Positions 51,858 to 60,086 of a stretch of 64,000 bases of DNA are shown here, piece by piece (position 1 is the first letter of the stretch; every line of letters starts with the position of its first letter). Source of the DNA: Kribbella amoyensis. Its GTDB lineage: Bacteria; Actinomycetota; Actinomycetes; Propionibacteriales; Kribbellaceae. The notes beneath the pieces are model-generated. The model was not told the DNA's origin and made no database searches. It saw nothing but the letters and a program-made list of their open reading frames with translations. The stretch is taken from NCBI RefSeq assembly GCF_007828865.1, contig NZ_VIVK01000001.1:5022001-5086000 (forward strand), in the 5' to 3' direction. A program made the translations under genes and the position numbers.

Positions 51858-53621
51858 GTGATTCTGCGTATGTCGTCGCTGTTCCTCCGCACCCTTCGCG
51901 AGGACCCGGCGGACGCGGAGGTCCCGAGCCACAAGTTGCTCGTCCGCGCCGGCTACATCCGCCGGACCGCGCCGGGGATCTACACCTGGCTGCCGCTGGG
52001 GCTGCGGGTGCTGCGCAACGTGGAGAAGATCGTCCGCGAGGAGATGGACGCGATCGGCGCGCAGGAGCTGGTGTTCCCGGCGCTGCTGCCCCGGGAGCCC
52101 TACGAGGCGACCAACCGCTGGACCGAGTACGGGCCGAACCTGTTCCGGCTGAAGGACCGCAAGGGCGCCGACATGCTGCTCGGTCCCACCCACGAGGAGA
52201 TGTTCACCCTGGTGGTGAAGGATCTGTACTCGTCGTACAAGGACCTGCCGCTGTCGATCTACCAGATCCAGAACAAGTACCGCGACGAGGCGCGGCCGCG
52301 GGCCGGCGTGCTGCGCGGGCGCGAGTTCGTGATGAAGGACTCGTACTCGTTCGACATCGACGACGCGGGGCTGGAGAACTCCTACGAGCTGCACCGCAAG
52401 GCCTACATCCGGATCTTCGACCGGCTCGGCTTCGACTACGTGATCGTCAAGGCGATGTCCGGCGCGATGGGTGGTTCGCGGTCGGAGGAGTTCCTGGCGA
52501 TCGCGAAGAACGGTGAGGACACGTTCGTCCGCTCACCCGGTGGGTACGCGGCGAACGTCGAGGCCGTCGTCGTCCCGCAGGCGGAGCAGGTCGACGCCGC
52601 CGCGGTGCCGGCCGCCGAGGTGGTCGACACCCCGGACACGCCCACCATCGACACCCTGGTGGACGCGCTGAACGCGAAGCACGCCCGCACCGACGGCCGC
52701 GAGTGGACGGCCGCCGACACGCTGAAGAACGTGCTCGTCACCCTGGTGCACCCCGACGGGAGCCGCGAGCCGCTGGCGATCGGCATCCCCGGCGACCGGG
52801 CGATCGACGAGAAGCGGCTCGGCGCGCAGGTCGAGCCGGCCGAGGTGGTCGCGTTCGAGGACGCCGACTTCGCGAAGCACCCCACGCTGGCGAAGGGGTA
52901 CATCGGCCCGGGCGTGCTCGGCAAGGAGAACACCTCCGGGATCCGGTACCTGCTCGACCCCCGGATCGCCGAGGGCTCGGCCTGGGTGACCGGCGCGGAC
53001 AAGTCCGGCTTCCACGTCGTCGACCTGGTGTACGGCCGCGACTTCACCGCCGACGGCACGATCCAGGCGGCCGAGGTCCGGGACGGTGACCCGGCTCCCG
53101 ACGGCTCCGGCGCGCTCGCCACCGCGCGTGGGATCGAGATGGGCCACATCTTCCAGCTGGGCAGGAAGTACGCCGAAGCCCTCGACCTCAAGGTCCTGGA
53201 CCAGAACGGCAAGCTCGTCACGGTCACCATGGGCTCGTACGGTGTCGGCGTCACCCGCGCGGTGGCCGCCATCGCCGAAGGCAACCACGACGAGCTCGGC
53301 CTGATCTGGCCCCGCGAGATCGCCCCGGCCGACGTCCACCTGGTTGCCACCGGCAAGGACGCGGCCGTCTTCGAGAAGGCCGCCGAGCTGGCCGGGGAGC
53401 TGGAGTCGCGTGGTCTGACGGTCCTGTACGACGACCGGGAGAAGGTCTCGCCGGGCGTGAAGTTCAAGGACGCCGAGCTCCTCGGCGTCCCCACCATCGC
53501 CATCGTCGGCAAGGGCCTCGCCGAAGGCACCATCGAGCTCAAGGACCGCCGCACCGGCACCCGCGAGGACGTCCCGGTCGCGGACATCGTCGACCAGTTG
53601 GTCGCAGCAGTCCGCGCCTGA
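51858..53621 (+). CDS. proS: prolyl-tRNA synthetase (bacterial type, with editing domain)
   Basis: 587-residue class II aminoacyl-tRNA synthetase charging tRNA-Pro. Motif 1 region (VLRNVEKIVREEMDAIGAQE), motif 2 (YRDEARPRAGVLRGREFVMKD), the INS editing insertion (about 225-385) and the C-terminal anticodon-binding domain are all visible. GTG 51858 (VILRMSSLF) is preferred: GGAG lies 6 nt upstream. ATG 51870 is the alternative. TATCCT near 51803 may be its -10. A strong terminator follows. Confidence 0.97.
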   Translation: MILRMSSLFLRTLREDPADAEVPSHKLLVRAGYIRRTAPGIYTWLPLGLRVLRNVEKIVREEMDAIGAQELVFPALLPREPYEATNRWTEYGPNLFRLKDRKGADMLLGPTHEEMFTLVVKDLYSSYKDLPLSIYQIQNKYRDEARPRAGVLRGREFVMKDSYSFDIDDAGLENSYELHRKAYIRIFDRLGFDYVIVKAMSGAMGGSRSEEFLAIAKNGEDTFVRSPGGYAANVEAVVVPQAEQVDAAAVPAAEVVDTPDTPTIDTLVDALNAKHARTDGREWTAADTLKNVLVTLVHPDGSREPLAIGIPGDRAIDEKRLGAQVEPAEVVAFEDADFAKHPTLAKGYIGPGVLGKENTSGIRYLLDPRIAEGSAWVTGADKSGFHVVDLVYGRDFTADGTIQAAEVRDGDPAPDGSGALATARGIEMGHIFQLGRKYAEALDLKVLDQNGKLVTVTMGSYGVGVTRAVAAIAEGNHDELGLIWPREIAPADVHLVATGKDAAVFEKAAELAGELESRGLTVLYDDREKVSPGVKFKDAELLGVPTIAIVGKGLAEGTIELKDRRTGTREDVPVADIVDQLVAAVRA

Positions 53622-53630
53622 TCAGTCGCT

Positions 53631-53667
53631 CAGCAGCCCCGCCCTCCCGAAGGGGGCGGGGCTGCTG
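53631..53667 (+). terminator. hairpin terminator after proS
   Basis: CAGCAGCCCCGCCC and GGGCGGGGCTGCTG form a 14-bp stem with a ~9-nt loop, 10 nt after the proS stop. Confidence 0.8.
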
Positions 53668-53997
53668 CCGTTCTGCGACCGCGAGGCTTTTGCGCCCACT
53701 ACCGCGTTGTTGCACGACTAGCGAGTTACAACATGCCATCCACTCAACAACCCGTCATCCATCCGGCAACCTGCCAGCAAGCTCCAGTCCGCGGATCGCT
53801 GATCCTTGGCGGGTTCTGTGGTCCATAGCGGTTTGTTGCGCGGATGGCGTGTTGCAACGCGCTATCCGCTCAACAACCTGCCAGTCGACCGCGCTGAGAT
53901 CCTCACGGCAAGAGTGAGGACCGAGCTTGCTCGGAGTACTGGCGTGCCGGCGATCTACGTGATCAAGGCGACCAAGCCGGGAGCCTGACCCAGCGCG
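53668..53997. other. intergenic region with palindromic repeats
   Basis: No gene is supported. The region holds two related palindromes (53706-53751, 53833-53876). Between and after them I see only non-coding sequence up to the convergent GNAT stop. Confidence 0.6.
53706..53876. repeat. two related ~45-bp palindromic repeats
   Basis: The copy at 53833-53876 is a near-perfect palindrome (38 of 44 positions), ends TTGTTG/CAACAA, centre GTTGCAAC. The copy at 53706-53751 has the same ends (GTTGTTG/CAACAAC) and a related middle but is more degenerate. They look like members of a dispersed REP-type family. Confidence 0.7.
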
Positions 53998-54801
53998 TCA
54001 GGGGCGGACCCAGACGGTCCAGCGTTCGAGGCGGAGATAGTCGAGGCGTTGGTACACCGGTTGGCCGTCGTCGCTGGCGATGAGGGCAGCCGGGCTGTCG
54101 GCGTACTGGGTGGTGGCTGCCCAGGTGACGGCGGCACCGGCGCCTCGGCCGCGGGCTTGGGGGAGGACGGCGACGTTCTCGACGACGGTCAGGCCAAATG
54201 CGTGGTGGGCGACCGAGGTGGCGAGCGGGACCTTGCCGTCGTAGCCGACCCAGACCGTGCTCGGGCCTTCGAGGAACGTCGGGTCGTAGAGCGAGCCCGG
54301 TTGGTACGGCTGCAGTTCGGGCAGCGGGTAGCCCTCGATCAGCACGCGTTCGGCGTCGGCCAGGATGTCGAGGTCGGTGGCCGGGCGGATCTCCAGGTCG
54401 GTGGTCGGCGGCGTTGTGGTCGTGGACGGGAAGCGGACCATCAGCGGGGGATGGCCGGCGAGACCGAGGCCGAGGTGTTTGAGGTTGCCGGTGGGCCAGG
54501 CGCTGACGAAGAGGTACGGCGCATCGCGCGGGAACTCGCGATCCACGGCGGCGATCACCTCGCCGGGGTCGACCGGTTGCTTCAGCACCACCCAGTTCGT
54601 CAGGGCGCCGCGGTCGCCGAGGAATCCGGCTGCCCACGTCTCGCCGTCGTACCACGGGTTGCCGGTCCGGCGGGCCGCGTCGGTGGCCCAGGAGGCGTGG
54701 GCGAGAACGGCTTGGCGGACGAGCGAGTCGTCGGCCGGCAGATCGGCTTCCCAGCCGGTCGCGAGGTGCTCACCCTCGGGTGGCAGGATCGAGGCTCCCA
54801 T
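53998..54801 (-). CDS. GNAT family N-acetyltransferase, two-domain
   Basis: 267 residues. The C-terminal half is GNAT-like (ENVAVLPQARGRGAGAAVTWAA carries the acetyl-CoA loop ARGRGA; YQRLDYLRLERW). The N-terminal half (ADDSLVRQAVLAHASWATDAA) is a degenerate or unrelated domain. GAGG lies 2 nt before the ATG. Target unknown. Confidence 0.78.
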   Translation of the reverse strand: MGASILPPEGEHLATGWEADLPADDSLVRQAVLAHASWATDAARRTGNPWYDGETWAAGFLGDRGALTNWVVLKQPVDPGEVIAAVDREFPRDAPYLFVSAWPTGNLKHLGLGLAGHPPLMVRFPSTTTTPPTTDLEIRPATDLDILADAERVLIEGYPLPELQPYQPGSLYDPTFLEGPSTVWVGYDGKVPLATSVAHHAFGLTVVENVAVLPQARGRGAGAAVTWAATTQYADSPAALIASDDGQPVYQRLDYLRLERWTVWVRP

Positions 54802-54901
54802 TGCCTCACTGTTCCATCGCGGCGCCGATTTGTCTCCGGTCGGGCGCCGGGACCACCAAGCCCACCGATGACGGCGATGTGCGGTCCGTCACCTGGGCCG
54901 C

Positions 54902-54932
54902 GGTAATGGTTTTGCTGTACAAGGTCATTACC
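54902..54932. promoter_or_regulatory. inverted repeat upstream of TSUP exporter gene
   Basis: GGTAATG-N17-CATTACC, a perfect 7-bp inverted repeat in the only AT-richer patch between the divergent GNAT and TSUP genes. TACTTT further down (about 54951-54956) could be the TSUP -10. Confidence 0.4.
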
Positions 54933-54973
54933 TGATCATGGGTTTGTGAGTACTTTCTGCCCGCGGTGCCGCT

Positions 54974-55750
54974 GTGCCTGACGTGTCGCTCTGGACCCTC
55001 GTCTTCCTCGTGATCGCGGCCTTCTCGGCCGGCTGGATCGACGCCGTCGTCGGTGGCGGTGGCCTCATCCAGCTCCCCGCGATGCTGCTCGGTCTGCCGT
55101 CCGCGTCACCGGCCCAGATCCTGTCCACGAACAAGATCTCCTCGTTGTTCGGTACGTCGACGAGCGCGGTGACGTTCGGCGTCAAGGTGCGGCCGGACCG
55201 GCGGACCGTGCTGCCGCTAGCGATCCTGGCCGGGCTCGGGGCGGCCGCGGGCGCGTTGGTGGCGACGAAGATCCCGATGACGTGGTTCAAGCCGATCGTG
55301 CTGGTCCTGCTCGTCGTGGTCGCGATCTACACCGCGATGAAGCCGTCGCTCGGGGCCCGCACCGCGCTCCGCTTCGATGGGCGGAACCACTACGTCGCGG
55401 CCGGCGCCGTCGGTATCCTGATCGGCTTCTACGACGGCGCGGTGGGGCCGGGGACGGGGTCGTTCCTGATCTTCGCGCTGGTCGGGTTGCTCGGCTACAA
55501 CTTCCTGCAGGCGAGCGCGAAGGCGAAGATCGCGAACGTGGCCACCAACGTCGGCGCGATCCTGGTGTTCGCCGCGCACGGGGCGCCGTTGTGGGCGCTC
55601 GGGGTGACGATGGGTCTGGCCAACATGCTCGGCGGCCTGCTCGGCGCCCGGACCGCGGTCGCCCGCGGCAGCCGGTTCGTCCGGATCATCTTCCTCGTCG
55701 TCGTGTCCGCCCTGATCCTCCGGCTCGGCTACGACGTCTTCCTCGCCTGA
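54974..55750 (+). CDS. TSUP family (TauE/SafE-type) membrane transporter
   Basis: 258-residue permease of the sulfite/sulfonate exporter TSUP family, about eight transmembrane helices in two repeats (GWIDAVVGGGGLIQLPAML and GFYDGAVGPGTGSFLIFAL are the duplicated signature). It would move sulfite or organosulfonates out of the cell; substrate not shown. GTG start at 54974. Confidence 0.88.
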   Translation: MPDVSLWTLVFLVIAAFSAGWIDAVVGGGGLIQLPAMLLGLPSASPAQILSTNKISSLFGTSTSAVTFGVKVRPDRRTVLPLAILAGLGAAAGALVATKIPMTWFKPIVLVLLVVVAIYTAMKPSLGARTALRFDGRNHYVAAGAVGILIGFYDGAVGPGTGSFLIFALVGLLGYNFLQASAKAKIANVATNVGAILVFAAHGAPLWALGVTMGLANMLGGLLGARTAVARGSRFVRIIFLVVVSALILRLGYDVFLA

Positions 55751-56088
55751 CCCCACTAGATGCCGCAAGCAACTAATTGGCGGGAATTCGGTTGCAGGCG
55801 GCAAGTTCGCGGCCGCACACTGGTGCACGCACGGCCGGATCAGCAGCGGCATCGGCGTTCGCCGGGACCGTCCTGCGCGTCGTACCCGGCGCGGTGCATC
55901 AGCCGTTCTGCGACGGACAAAGGGCACCATGTCCGTCCCGGTCGGCACGCGGTCCCGAACCACGGCTCTGCGGGCCTGGCTGCTCGGACAGAGCCGGTAC
56001 CTCCGCCGCTGGTTCGGGGTGCGGACCGGGACGGATCCTGCCGTCACCGCGGCAGCAGAAGGACGATCCGGGCGAGGGGAGTGGGGAA
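55751..56088. other. 338-bp intergenic region after TSUP gene
   Basis: No gene is supported. It begins with a hairpin (55761-55803); the rest is GC-rich sequence ending in the purine-rich SD of the slipin gene. A frame from an ATG at 55929 overlaps the slipin gene and is not protein-like. Confidence 0.55.
55761..55803 (+). terminator. hairpin after TSUP gene
   Basis: TGCCGCAAGCAAC and GTTGCAGGCGGCA are inverted copies with 11 of 13 matches and a 17-nt loop, 11 nt after the stop codon. Confidence 0.5.
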
Positions 56089-56763
56089 ATGGCGAAGGTC
56101 ACCGTGCAGGCGTACGAGCGGGTCCTGCTGTATCGCGACGGGGCTTTCGAACGCGAGCTGGAGCCGGGACGCCACACCGTTCGCCGGATCTGGCGGGTTC
56201 GCCGTGAGCCCGTCGATCCGCGCCTGCGGCAGCTCGCGGTCGCGGGTCAGGAGATCTTCACCGCCGACGGTGTTCCCGTACGAGTGACCGCGGTACTGCG
56301 CTGGCAGGTGGCGGATCCGCGCGCGTTCGTGGAACGCGCCGAGGACCCGACCGAACTCCTGCACGTGGCCCTCCAGCTCGCGGTCCGTGACGCGGTCGGT
56401 CGACGCGAACTGGACGAGCTGCTTCGCGCGGAAGGCCGTGACGCCGTGACCGCCGAGCTGGCCGACCCCGTCCGCGCGGAAGCGGCCGAGCTCGGGATCG
56501 CGGTGCAGAGCGCTGCCGTACGCGACCTCGTACTCGTCGGCGAACTGCGGACGGCGCTGGGCGAGACCGCCCTCGAACGCCAGCGCGGCAAGGCGGCCCT
56601 CGAACGCGCCCGGGGCGAAGCGGCCGCCCTCCGCTCCCTGGCCAACAGCGCCAAGCTCCTCGACGACCACCCGGCCCTGGCAACCCTCCGCCTGGTCCAG
56701 ACCGCCGCCGACTCCGGCGCCACCGTCGTCCTCACCCCCGACGGCCTCCCGCCGCGCCGCTAG
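56089..56763 (+). CDS. slipin/SPFH (band 7) family protein, short
   Basis: 224 residues. The SPFH domain covers residues 1-170 (VAGQEIFTADGVPVRVTAVLRWQVADP; LQLAVRDAVGRRELDELL; ELGIAVQSAAVRDLVLVGEL), then a short coiled coil (ALERQRGKAALERARGEAAAL). It lacks the N-terminal membrane hairpin of typical slipins, so how it attaches to membrane is unclear. ATG 56089 has GGGGAGTGGGGA upstream. Confidence 0.85.
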   Translation: MAKVTVQAYERVLLYRDGAFERELEPGRHTVRRIWRVRREPVDPRLRQLAVAGQEIFTADGVPVRVTAVLRWQVADPRAFVERAEDPTELLHVALQLAVRDAVGRRELDELLRAEGRDAVTAELADPVRAEAAELGIAVQSAAVRDLVLVGELRTALGETALERQRGKAALERARGEAAALRSLANSAKLLDDHPALATLRLVQTAADSGATVVLTPDGLPPRR

Positions 56764-56817
56764 CGGATCAGGCCTGTCAGAAGCTGCAACCGACGACCGA
56801 ACCGGCTCTGCCGCCCT

Positions 56818-56823
56818 TAGGCT
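56818..56823 (+). promoter_or_regulatory. -10 element for leaderless unknown gene
   Basis: TAGGCT lies 6 nt before the ATG at 56830. Confidence 0.45.
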
Positions 56824-56829
56824 CCGGCC

Positions 56830-57351
56830 ATGGGAATGACGGAGATCTTCGACGGCAGGGTCGGCCTTACGTTCGGGCAGATCTACCTGATGAGCGGCGG
56901 CCTGGACTGGCCCGACTTCGACGCTTCGCGGCGGGGTCAGGTCAACAAGCTGTGTGGTGCGGCGGAGGCCGGGCGGTTGTTCCTGGCGACCGCACTGCAC
57001 ACGGGGGACGTTGGCTTCCGGGTCGAGGTCTGGGGTGAGGAGCCGCCGATCGACGAGCAGTGGGAGGAGATCGTCGAGGTCTCGTTCGTGCCGCACGGGC
57101 TGGATATCCGGATGCACGGCTTGGACAGTGGACCGCTGGTGAGGTTCGAGCTGCCGGAGGCGGGCTACCGGGTTCGGTACTGCGGGACGAACCTGGATGC
57201 CGGTCGCGCGGCGGACGTCGTGGGCGAGGACGAACCGGTGGTCGATCGGTACCTGTTGCAGTTCTGGCCGGCCAAGCGCGCGGCCGACGTGATCGTCAAG
57301 CAGACCAGCGCCTACGCCCAGCTGGAACACAACCCGAACGGCCGGGATTAG
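56830..57351 (+). CDS. hypothetical protein
   Basis: 173-residue soluble acidic protein that I do not recognise. Features: GRVGLTFGQIYLMSG near the start, LFLATALHTGDVGFRVEVWGEEPP, and a conserved-looking EEIVEVSFVPHG/GYRVRYCGTNLDAGR. No membrane helices, no metal motif. A -10 element 6 nt upstream suggests a leaderless transcript. Its TAG stop is the first half of the next gene's -10 element. Confidence 0.7.
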   Translation: MGMTEIFDGRVGLTFGQIYLMSGGLDWPDFDASRRGQVNKLCGAAEAGRLFLATALHTGDVGFRVEVWGEEPPIDEQWEEIVEVSFVPHGLDIRMHGLDSGPLVRFELPEAGYRVRYCGTNLDAGRAADVVGEDEPVVDRYLLQFWPAKRAADVIVKQTSAYAQLEHNPNGRD

Positions 57352-57354
57352 GGT
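57349..57354 (+). promoter_or_regulatory. -10 element overlapping an upstream stop codon
   Basis: TAGGGT starts with the TAG stop of the hypothetical gene and lies 7 nt before the methyltransferase ATG at 57362. Confidence 0.45.
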
Positions 57355-57361
57355 CGGGTGC

Positions 57362-58129
57362 ATGGTCGATTACGACGGGCGGTTGTCCTCTGTTTATGCC
57401 GAGGGGCGGCGGGTTTCGGGGGAGACCGTCCGGAGCTGGATGAACGCATTCGCGGGACTGGCTCCGAAGCAGCGGCCGTTGGGGGTGGTTGATCTCGGGT
57501 CCGGAGTCGGGCGGTTCACGCCCGCTTTGGCCGAGGCGTTCGGCGGGCCGGTGTACGGGGTCGAGCCGTCGGCGCGGATGCGGGGGACCGCCGAGGCGAA
57601 CGCGACGCATGACCGGGTCACCTACCTGGACGGTGCGGCCGAGGCGATTCCGTTGCCGGATCAGGCTTGCGACGTCGTGGTGATGTTCCTGTCGTTCCAC
57701 CATTTCCCCGACCAGCAACGCGGGCTCCGAGAGGTGTTCAGGGTGCTGAGGCCTGGTGGAGTCGCCTTGCTGCGGACCCAGTTCCGGGACGTCATGCCGG
57801 ACCTGTTCTGGTACGCGTACTTCCCGTCGGGGCGCGCCGTCGACGCCGGGATGTACCGGACTCTCGCGGAGACCAAGGCGCTGGCCAAGAACGCCGGCCT
57901 CGAGCCCGACGACGAACCCGTCTGGGTCGATGCCGACGAGCCGCGGACCCTGCGGGCGGCGTACGAGCGGCTGCGGCATCGGGCGCTGTCCACGTTCGAG
58001 CACCTCCCTGAGGACGAGATCGAGCGCGGCCTCGCCGAGTTCGCGAGGGACGCCGCCGACCGGCCGGACGAACCGGTCCCGTCCTACCCCGGGGCGGTGC
58101 TGCGGCTCACCCGTCCCAGTGCACCTTGA
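57362..58129 (+). CDS. class I SAM-dependent methyltransferase
   Basis: 255 residues. Motif I VVDLGSGVGRFTPAL binds SAM; the acidic loop is YGVEPS, motif II region ACDVVVMFLSFHHF, motif III LRPGGVALLRT. It belongs to the UbiE/BioC-like group; acceptor unknown. Its 3' end overlaps the convergent P450 gene by 23 nt. Confidence 0.88.
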   Translation: MVDYDGRLSSVYAEGRRVSGETVRSWMNAFAGLAPKQRPLGVVDLGSGVGRFTPALAEAFGGPVYGVEPSARMRGTAEANATHDRVTYLDGAAEAIPLPDQACDVVVMFLSFHHFPDQQRGLREVFRVLRPGGVALLRTQFRDVMPDLFWYAYFPSGRAVDAGMYRTLAETKALAKNAGLEPDDEPVWVDADEPRTLRAAYERLRHRALSTFEHLPEDEIERGLAEFARDAADRPDEPVPSYPGAVLRLTRPSAP

Positions 58130-59225
58130 GCGCCGACGGTTTGCGGAAGACCAGACCCTGAGGCGCGGGGGAGTCGGGGTCGAGCCGTAGACCCGGGAAC
58201 GCGAGGATCGCCGACAGGGCCGCGAGCCCTTCGAGCCGGGCCAGGTGCATCCCGAGGCAGATGTGCGGCCCACTCGCGAACGCCAGATGGCGACGCGCGT
58301 TCGGGCGGCGGACGTCGTACCGGTCTGGGTCGGGGAAGACCTCGGGATCCCGGCCGGCGCCCGCGAGCGAGACGGTGACGAGGTCGCCGCGGTTGATCGT
58401 CACGGGGCCGAGGACGGCCTCGCGAGTGGCGTACCGATCGACGACGGCCGCGGCCGGTTCGAGCCGGAGCGACTCCTCCAGCGCGTTCGGCAGCAGGGTC
58501 GGGTCCGCCCGGACCAGGTCGAGCTGGTCGCGGTGGTTCAGCAGCTGCCAGAGGGCGTTGGTGATCATGCCCTCGGTCGTCTCGATCCCGCCGAACATCA
58601 GCACGGCCGCGTTCGCCACCACGTCGTCGATCCCGAGTCCGGCCCGGGCCGCCTCGGCCACCAGCGAGTCCGACGACGCGATGCCCGAGGCAACGTGTTT
58701 GTGCAGCAGCGCGAACGCCTCGGCGCCTTCGGGCGTGGCCGGCCGCCCGGCCGGGATCCCGGACACCGACGCCGAGATCGCCTCGTACCAGCCGAGCACC
58801 GTGTCCGCCGAAGCGGGCGGGAGGCCGAGCGAGTACGCCACCACCGCGACCGACAACGGCCCCGCGACCGTCCGCCGCAGATCGGACGCGCCCGAAGACG
58901 CGATCGCGCCGACCAGGTCGTCGACGGTCGACGCCACCAGGTCGCCGAACCGGGCCCGCGTCTCGGCGAGCCCGAACGCCTTCTCGAACGGTGCCCGGTG
59001 CGCGGCGTGCGCGGCGCCGTCGAGCGACAGCATCGACGGACCCACCACCTGGGCCGTCGAGAACCGCGGATCGTCCACCGTGAAGGTGTCCGGGTCCCGC
59101 ATCACCCGCATCGCCAGCTCGCGACTGGTGACCACCCAGCCACCGAGCGCGTCCACCCAGCCCACCGGCCGCAGCGCCGCCAGCGCCGCGTGCGGGTCGT
59201 TCTCGAGTTCCACCAGAGTCACCAT
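58107..59225 (-). CDS. cytochrome P450
   Basis: 372-residue haem monooxygenase of bacterial class I type. The I-helix motif GGIETT, K-helix ESLR (ExxR) and haem loop FASGPHICLGMHLA (axial C323) are intact. Soluble, needing separate ferredoxin and reductase, none of which is adjacent. The start is taken at ATG 59225; an in-frame ATG at 59252 is possible. Substrate unknown. Confidence 0.92.
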   Translation of the reverse strand: MVTLVELENDPHAALAALRPVGWVDALGGWVVTSRELAMRVMRDPDTFTVDDPRFSTAQVVGPSMLSLDGAAHAAHRAPFEKAFGLAETRARFGDLVASTVDDLVGAIASSGASDLRRTVAGPLSVAVVAYSLGLPPASADTVLGWYEAISASVSGIPAGRPATPEGAEAFALLHKHVASGIASSDSLVAEAARAGLGIDDVVANAAVLMFGGIETTEGMITNALWQLLNHRDQLDLVRADPTLLPNALEESLRLEPAAAVVDRYATREAVLGPVTINRGDLVTVSLAGAGRDPEVFPDPDRYDVRRPNARRHLAFASGPHICLGMHLARLEGLAALSAILAFPGLRLDPDSPAPQGLVFRKPSALKVHWDG

Positions 59226-59310
59226 CGGGACCGAGCGTACGATGCAGACCACAGATATGAGTGGTATTGCTGAGACAGATCGGATCCCAACGACTCAGCG
59301 AGGCACTGGG

Positions 59311-59341
59311 TTACAACTGAGGATCCGTGGGCATCTAGGGT
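59311..59341 (+). promoter_or_regulatory. promoter for leaderless priA
   Basis: -10 TAGGGT (59336-59341) lies 7 nt before the priA ATG at 59349; a possible -35 TTACAA (59311-59316) is 19 bp upstream. Confidence 0.5.
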
Positions 59342-59348
59342 GTGGGCC

Positions 59349-60086
59349 ATGTCTGAGAACCTGGTGCTGCTCCCTGCCGTGGATGTGGCGGACGGGCAGG
59401 CTGTCCGGCTGGTGCAGGGCGAGGCCGGCAGCGAGACCTCGTACGGCGAGCCGCTGGCCGCCGCGCTGGCCTGGCAGGAGGCCGGTGCCGAGTGGATTCA
59501 CCTGGTCGACCTCGACGCGGCCTTCGGCCGCGGCAGCAACCGGGAGTTGCTGGCCGAGGTGACCGGCAAGCTCGACGTGCAGGTGGAGCTGTCCGGCGGC
59601 ATCCGCGACGACGCGTCGCTGGAGGCCGCCCTGGCGACCGGTGCGCGCCGGGTGAACATCGGCACCGCCGCGCTCGAGGACCCCGAGTGGTGCGACCGGA
59701 TCATCCAGGCGTACGGCGACCGGGTCGCGATCGGCCTGGACGTCCGCGGCCGGACCCTGGCCGCGCGCGGCTGGACCAAGGAGGGCGGCGACCTGTACGA
59801 GGTGCTGGCGCGGCTCGAGGCGGCCGGCTGCGAGCGGTACGTCGTCACCGACGTGACCAAGGACGGCATGCTGCAAGGCCCGAACCTGGACCTGTACCGC
59901 GACCTGTGCGCGCGCACCGACAAGCCGATCATCGCCTCCGGTGGCGTTTCCAGCCTGGACGACCTCCGGGCGCTGGCGACGCTGGTCCCGGACGGCGTCG
60001 AGGGCGTCATCGTCGGCAAGGCCCTGTACGCCGGCGCGTTCACCCTGACCGAGGCACTCGAACTCACCCGTGGAGGGGACCAGTGA
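59349..60086 (+). CDS. priA: bifunctional phosphoribosyl isomerase PriA (HisA/TrpF)
   Basis: 245-residue (beta-alpha)8 isomerase. Asp12 (PAVDV) and Asp168/Asp172 in VVTDVTKDG are the acid-base residues; the segment ARGWTKEGGDLY has the Arg-Gly-Trp that marks actinobacterial PriA, which serves both ProFAR isomerisation (histidine) and PRA isomerisation (tryptophan). ATG 59349 is supported by the -10 element. No other his gene is in the window. Stop overlaps the next GTG (GTGA). Confidence 0.92.
   Translation: MSENLVLLPAVDVADGQAVRLVQGEAGSETSYGEPLAAALAWQEAGAEWIHLVDLDAAFGRGSNRELLAEVTGKLDVQVELSGGIRDDASLEAALATGARRVNIGTAALEDPEWCDRIIQAYGDRVAIGLDVRGRTLAARGWTKEGGDLYEVLARLEAAGCERYVVTDVTKDGMLQGPNLDLYRDLCARTDKPIIASGGVSSLDDLRALATLVPDGVEGVIVGKALYAGAFTLTEALELTRGGDQ

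Noticed and set aside
53690..53917. 75-codon frame with an internal repeat after proS
   Set aside because: The repeat in the product comes from the two palindromic DNA repeats; no coding signature.
55929..56207. 92-codon frame upstream of the slipin gene
   Set aside because: Overlaps the slipin gene in another frame, and the product is Arg/Gly-rich without similarity.
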